The notes under the pieces: model-generated
Told to the model about the DNA's origin: nothing
Databases searched by the model: none
Seen by the model: only the letters and a program-made list of their open reading frames with translations
Shown: positions 4,127 to 6,979 of the stretch, piece by piece
How the letters are laid out: every line of letters starts with the position of its first letter
How positions within the stretch are numbered: the first letter of the stretch is position 1
Translations under genes and position numbers: made by a program
Source of the DNA: SAR116 cluster bacterium
GTDB lineage: Bacteria > Pseudomonadota > Alphaproteobacteria > Puniceispirillales > Puniceispirillaceae
Length of the DNA: 6,979 nucleotides
NCBI GenBank assembly: GCA_004213025.1
Contig: SHBC01000056.1
Location: forward strand, 1 to 6,979
Direction of reading: 5' to 3'

Positions 4127-5968
4127 TCAGCCGCCGCCAAGCAGGTCGCCAACCTCGCGATGGCATTCGATGACATGATCCTCACCATCGACCCGGCGCG
4201 GCGGGGCGGTGGTGTCGCACGTCCCCTCGATCGCCAGCGGACAGCGGGCAAAGAACGGGCAGCCGACATCGGTCAGCTCAACACCACCTGTCATGCCGGT
4301 GATGGTCTCCTGGCTCGCCACCGTGTCCTCAAGCCAGCCGGTCCGCATTTCCGGCACCGAGGAGATCAGCAGCCGCGTATAGGGATGATAGGGCGGTGAC
4401 AGAACCTTGTCGGTCGGGCCCTGTTCGGCGACGCGCCCGGCATAGAGAACGACGATCTCGTCGGCAAAGGAGGCGACGGTCGACAGATCATGGCTGATGA
4501 AAACGAAGGACACGCCGGTCTCGCGGCGCAATGATTTCAGCAATTCGATGACATTGGCACCAACGATGGTGTCCAGCGCCGAGGTGACCTCGTCACACAG
4601 AACCACCTCCGGTTGTGCGGCAAGTGCCCGCGCCAGATTGATCCGTTGTTTCTGACCGCCCGACAATTCATGCGGGAACCGCTCGGCAAAGGGTGGCGGC
4701 ATCTCCACCATCTCCAGCAGCTCGTTGATCCGCTTGGTCTTACTGGCGCCTGTCAACCCGCCATAGAATTCCAGCGGCCGGCCAAGGATATCCTTGATTC
4801 GCTGGCGCGGATTCAGCGCCGTATCGGCCATCTGATAGACAAACTGCACGCGGCGAAGCTCATCACGCGTGCGCGCGGCAAGATTTGGTGCCACAGGGTG
4901 CCCGTCAAGTTCCAGATCCCCCGCGCTTGGCGGCAGCAATCCGGCAAAGACGCGCGCCAGCGTGGATTTTCCGCATCCGGATTCGCCGATAATGCCAACA
5001 GTCTTGCCGCGTTCGATGGCGACATTGACGTCCCGAAGCACCATTGTTGTCGGCGCGCCATCGGGCCCCTTGCCATAGCCGGCATCGATGTCGCGCGCCA
5101 CCAGCGCCGGCGCATCGCGCATATGCTCATGATTGCTGGCCTCGCCAAGTCCGGCCTCGGGAAGCGGCTTGATGGCTGCCATCAGACGCTTTGTATAGGG
5201 GTGTTCCGACTTGTTGATGATGGTCTCGACCGGGCCGGCTTCCTTGATCTCGCCATTGTAGAGAACAACGATATGGTCGGCGATCTGCGCCACCACGGCC
5301 AGATCATGCGTCACATAGATGGCCGCCGCGCCCTCTTCCTTGATCACCTGTTTGAAGGCCTTCAGCACCTCGATCTGGGTGGTCACGTCAAGCGCCGTTG
5401 TCGGCTCGTCAAGGACGAGAAGATCAGGTTCGCCACACAGCGCCATGGCCGCCATCAGACGTTGCAGCTGGCCGCCGGATACCTGGTGCGGATAGCGCGA
5501 CCCGATGGTCTCCGGGTCGGGAAGCTCCAGCGCGTGATAGAGCGACAGCGCCTTGGCATCGGCCTCGGCGCGCGTTTTCGAGCCGTGAAGCACCGGCGCC
5601 TCGGTCACCTGCTCATTGATCAGGATCGACGGGTTGAAGGTGGCGGCGGCACTCTGTGCCAGATAGGCAACCTTCTCACCACGGATCGGCCGCAGCTCCT
5701 CGGTATCCATGGCGGTGACATTCTGGCCGTTCAGCAATGCCTCGCCGCCAGCGAATTTCAGACCGGGTTTGCAATAGCCAAGCGCCGCCAGCGAGATGGT
5801 TGTCTTGCCGGAGCCCGATTCGCCGATCAGCGCGACAACCTCGCCGCGCCGGACCTTGAAATCGACACCCTTGACGATGGGAAGCTCAGAACCGTCATCG
5901 CGAACCGCGTTGATCTTCAGGTCGCGGGCCTCGAAGACCACGTCATTCGAGTCGGATGTGCGCGCCAT
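4127..5968 (-). CDS. Fused double ATPase of a peptide-type ABC importer (DppD-DppF fusion)
   Basis: This 613-residue protein powers uptake of di/oligopeptides or a related solute at the inner face of the membrane. It joins two nucleotide-binding domains. Domain 1: Walker A GESGSGKT (49-56), Q-loop Gln105, signature VSGGQ (163-167), Walker B LLVLDEP (183-189), His221. Domain 2: Walker A GESGCGKS (328-335), Gln379, LSGGQ (435-439), Walker B VVLCDE (455-460), His493. All catalytic residues are present in both, so both sites should hydrolyse ATP. The end (about 520-604) is the oligopeptide-transporter C-terminal domain with four cysteines (570, 576, 584, 602). Fused forms such as YejF and GsiA have this layout, and GsiA (about 620 residues) is closest in length. 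The ATG lies 3 nt after the permease stop, with AGAGG inside the end of the permease gene, suggesting coupled translation. Transported solute is not determinable here; no binding protein is in view. Confidence 0.95.
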   Translation of the reverse strand: MARTSDSNDVVFEARDLKINAVRDDGSELPIVKGVDFKVRRGEVVALIGESGSGKTTISLAALGYCKPGLKFAGGEALLNGQNVTAMDTEELRPIRGEKVAYLAQSAAATFNPSILINEQVTEAPVLHGSKTRAEADAKALSLYHALELPDPETIGSRYPHQVSGGQLQRLMAAMALCGEPDLLVLDEPTTALDVTTQIEVLKAFKQVIKEEGAAAIYVTHDLAVVAQIADHIVVLYNGEIKEAGPVETIINKSEHPYTKRLMAAIKPLPEAGLGEASNHEHMRDAPALVARDIDAGYGKGPDGAPTTMVLRDVNVAIERGKTVGIIGESGCGKSTLARVFAGLLPPSAGDLELDGHPVAPNLAARTRDELRRVQFVYQMADTALNPRQRIKDILGRPLEFYGGLTGASKTKRINELLEMVEMPPPFAERFPHELSGGQKQRINLARALAAQPEVVLCDEVTSALDTIVGANVIELLKSLRRETGVSFVFISHDLSTVASFADEIVVLYAGRVAEQGPTDKVLSPPYHPYTRLLISSVPEMRTGWLEDTVASQETITGMTGGVELTDVGCPFFARCPLAIEGTCDTTAPPRRVDGEDHVIECHREVGDLLGGG

Positions 5969-5971
5969 ATG

Positions 5972-6910
5972 TTACAGCCTCTTTGACAGCTTGCCGCCGC
6001 TATGTGCGGAGAGATCATCGACAACAAGATTGATGGCGACAGTGAGGGTGGCGATGGCCAGCGCCGGGGCGACAACCGGAATGACCGATGCGCCATATGA
6101 CAGTGCGCCCAGATTTTCGCGGACCATTGATCCCCAGTCCGCCTGCGGCGGCTGCACGCCAAGGCCGAGGAAACTGAGGCTGGAGATGAACAGGATCACA
6201 TAGATCAGTCGCAGCCCGAAATCGGTCAGCAGCGGCATCGCCGCGTTCGGCCAGATCTCACGCGTGATGATCCACCATCGTCCCTCACCGCGGACGCGCG
6301 CCGCCTCGACGAAATCCATCACCATGATTTCCTGGCCAAGCGCGCGGGCAAGGCGGAACACGACGGTGGCATAGATCACACCGGCGGTGATGATCAGCAC
6401 CGGGATCGAGGATCCCACAGCGGCGACGACGACAAGGCCGAGCATGATGGTGGGAAGGCTGAGGAAGGCGTCATTGATGCGGCTGACGATCATGTCGACG
6501 CGCGGTGTGGAGATGGCAGCGCCAATCCCCAGAACCACGCCGATGAAATAGGCAAGAAGCGTCGCCATGAAGGAAATGCCGATGGTGCGGCCGGCGCCAT
6601 ACATCAGGCGGCTGAGAACATCGCGGTCACTTTCGTCAGTGCCAAGCCAGGCACCGGGGCGCGGCAGCTGGAATTCGGAATAATCATCCGGGAAGGGAAG
6701 TTCATTCTCGCCCATCGGGGCCAGCCAGGGGCCGAAAATGGCGATGAAGACCCAGAAACTGACCACAACAATGCCGATCCAGCCGGTCCAGGACGGCTTG
6801 TAGCGCGCGGTTGGCGCGGCGTCGGGAAGCTCGTCAAAGCTGACACCTGCATCATAGGGGGCAACGAAATGTTTGGTCTGTGCGCTGGTGGCGTTGTTTG
6901 ATGTCGTCAT
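5972..6910 (-). CDS. DppC-like permease of a peptide-type ABC importer
   Basis: A 312-residue inner-membrane subunit that forms half of the translocation channel with the DppB-like protein. An N-terminal cytosolic tail (1-40) precedes an OppC-type N-terminal helix (about 41-64). About five more membrane segments are visible (near 106-132, 148-168, 170-188, 233-251 and 275-298). The region LGTDESDRDVLSRLMYGAGR (89-108) is the usual DppC motif, although the common Gly before RD is Asp95 here. The EAA coupling loop starts at Glu202 (EAARVRGEGRWW) and ends at PN (221-222); it docks on the ATPase. The ATG overlaps the stop of the preceding permease gene (ATGA), and GAGG lies 8 nt upstream. It is followed by the fused ATPase after 3 nt, so the three genes form an operon. 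Confidence 0.93.
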   Translation of the reverse strand: MTTSNNATSAQTKHFVAPYDAGVSFDELPDAAPTARYKPSWTGWIGIVVVSFWVFIAIFGPWLAPMGENELPFPDDYSEFQLPRPGAWLGTDESDRDVLSRLMYGAGRTIGISFMATLLAYFIGVVLGIGAAISTPRVDMIVSRINDAFLSLPTIMLGLVVVAAVGSSIPVLIITAGVIYATVVFRLARALGQEIMVMDFVEAARVRGEGRWWIITREIWPNAAMPLLTDFGLRLIYVILFISSLSFLGLGVQPPQADWGSMVRENLGALSYGASVIPVVAPALAIATLTVAINLVVDDLSAHSGGKLSKRL

Positions 6911-6979
6911 TTCGGATGCCTCAGCCGTGCGTTGGATGCAAAGGCCGCGATATCGGCAATCAGCATCAGGATGACGTAG
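6907..6979 (-). CDS. DppB-like permease, C-terminal end only
   Basis: Only the last 24 codons are inside the window: a hydrophobic stretch (YVILMLIADIAAF) followed by a short basic tail ending RLRHPK and TGA (6907-6909). This matches how DppB/OppB-type permeases end, with a last membrane helix, an aspartate in LxxD and a positively charged DPRxR-like tail. Its stop overlaps the ATG of the DppC-like gene in ATGA, the usual order and coupling in these operons. The rest, and probably the solute-binding protein gene, lie beyond the right edge. Identity rests mainly on position and this tail. Confidence 0.75.
   Translation of the reverse strand, partial: YVILMLIADIAAFASNARLRHPK

Noticed and set aside
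4613..5986. 457-codon open frame on the plus strand opposite the fused ATPase
   Set aside because: It is an antisense shadow: the minus-strand frame has complete Walker A, signature and Walker B motifs twice over, while this translation has no recognisable domain. GC-rich genes often leave the opposite strand open.

Overview
This window looks like chromosomal DNA from a GC-rich alphaproteobacterium. The organism call is an inference from GC-rich third codon positions, tight gene packing and the mix of families; the style fits marine or free-living lineages, but no rRNA or other marker gene is present to fix it. It holds eight protein-coding genes, two of them cut by the window edges. I see no tRNA, rRNA, CRISPR array, insertion sequence or phage gene.

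Layout: (1) 1-314, minus strand: the first 104 codons of a class I (FbaB/DhnA-type) fructose-bisphosphate aldolase. Its leader (315-521) carries a weak sigma70-like promoter and a perfect 17-bp palindrome. (2) 522-1817, minus: a glutamine-synthetase-family ligase of the GlnT/PuuA type, starting at a GTG with a good Shine-Dalgarno. About 100 bp upstream is a convincing sigma54 (-24/-12) promoter, which points to nitrogen control. (3) 1984-2310, minus: a 108-residue protein of unknown function, possibly a small alpha/beta-barrel (ABM/NIPSNAP-like) protein. (4) 2311-2647: a 337-bp divergent regulatory region crowded with short repeats. It has a second sigma54-like element, a 12-bp direct repeat, four tandem copies of a 15-bp unit, and a perfect 17-bp palindrome against the ribosome-binding site of the next gene. 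(5) 2648-3307, plus: a 1-Cys (Prx6-type) peroxiredoxin. (6) 3388-4101, plus: a predicted Fe(II)/2-oxoglutarate hydroxylase of the aspartyl/asparaginyl beta-hydroxylase family whose N-terminus is a second 15-bp tandem array. (7) 4127-6979, minus, convergent with the hydroxylase: the distal end of a peptide-type ABC importer operon, with the C-terminus of a DppB-like permease, a complete DppC-like permease and a fused double ATPase (DppD+DppF), joined by an overlap and a 3-nt gap.

Functionally, the peptide importer and the GS-like ligase suggest uptake and assimilation of organic nitrogen, and the sigma54 promoter supports that for the ligase. The peroxiredoxin and hydroxylase form a likely two-gene unit linked to peroxide, iron or oxygen chemistry; the hydroxylase substrate is unknown. 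The most notable signals are regulatory: a sigma54 promoter on the ligase gene, a repeat-built region between the divergent genes, and two unrelated perfect 17-bp palindromes in gene leaders. I found no defence cassette or obviously new multi-gene system.
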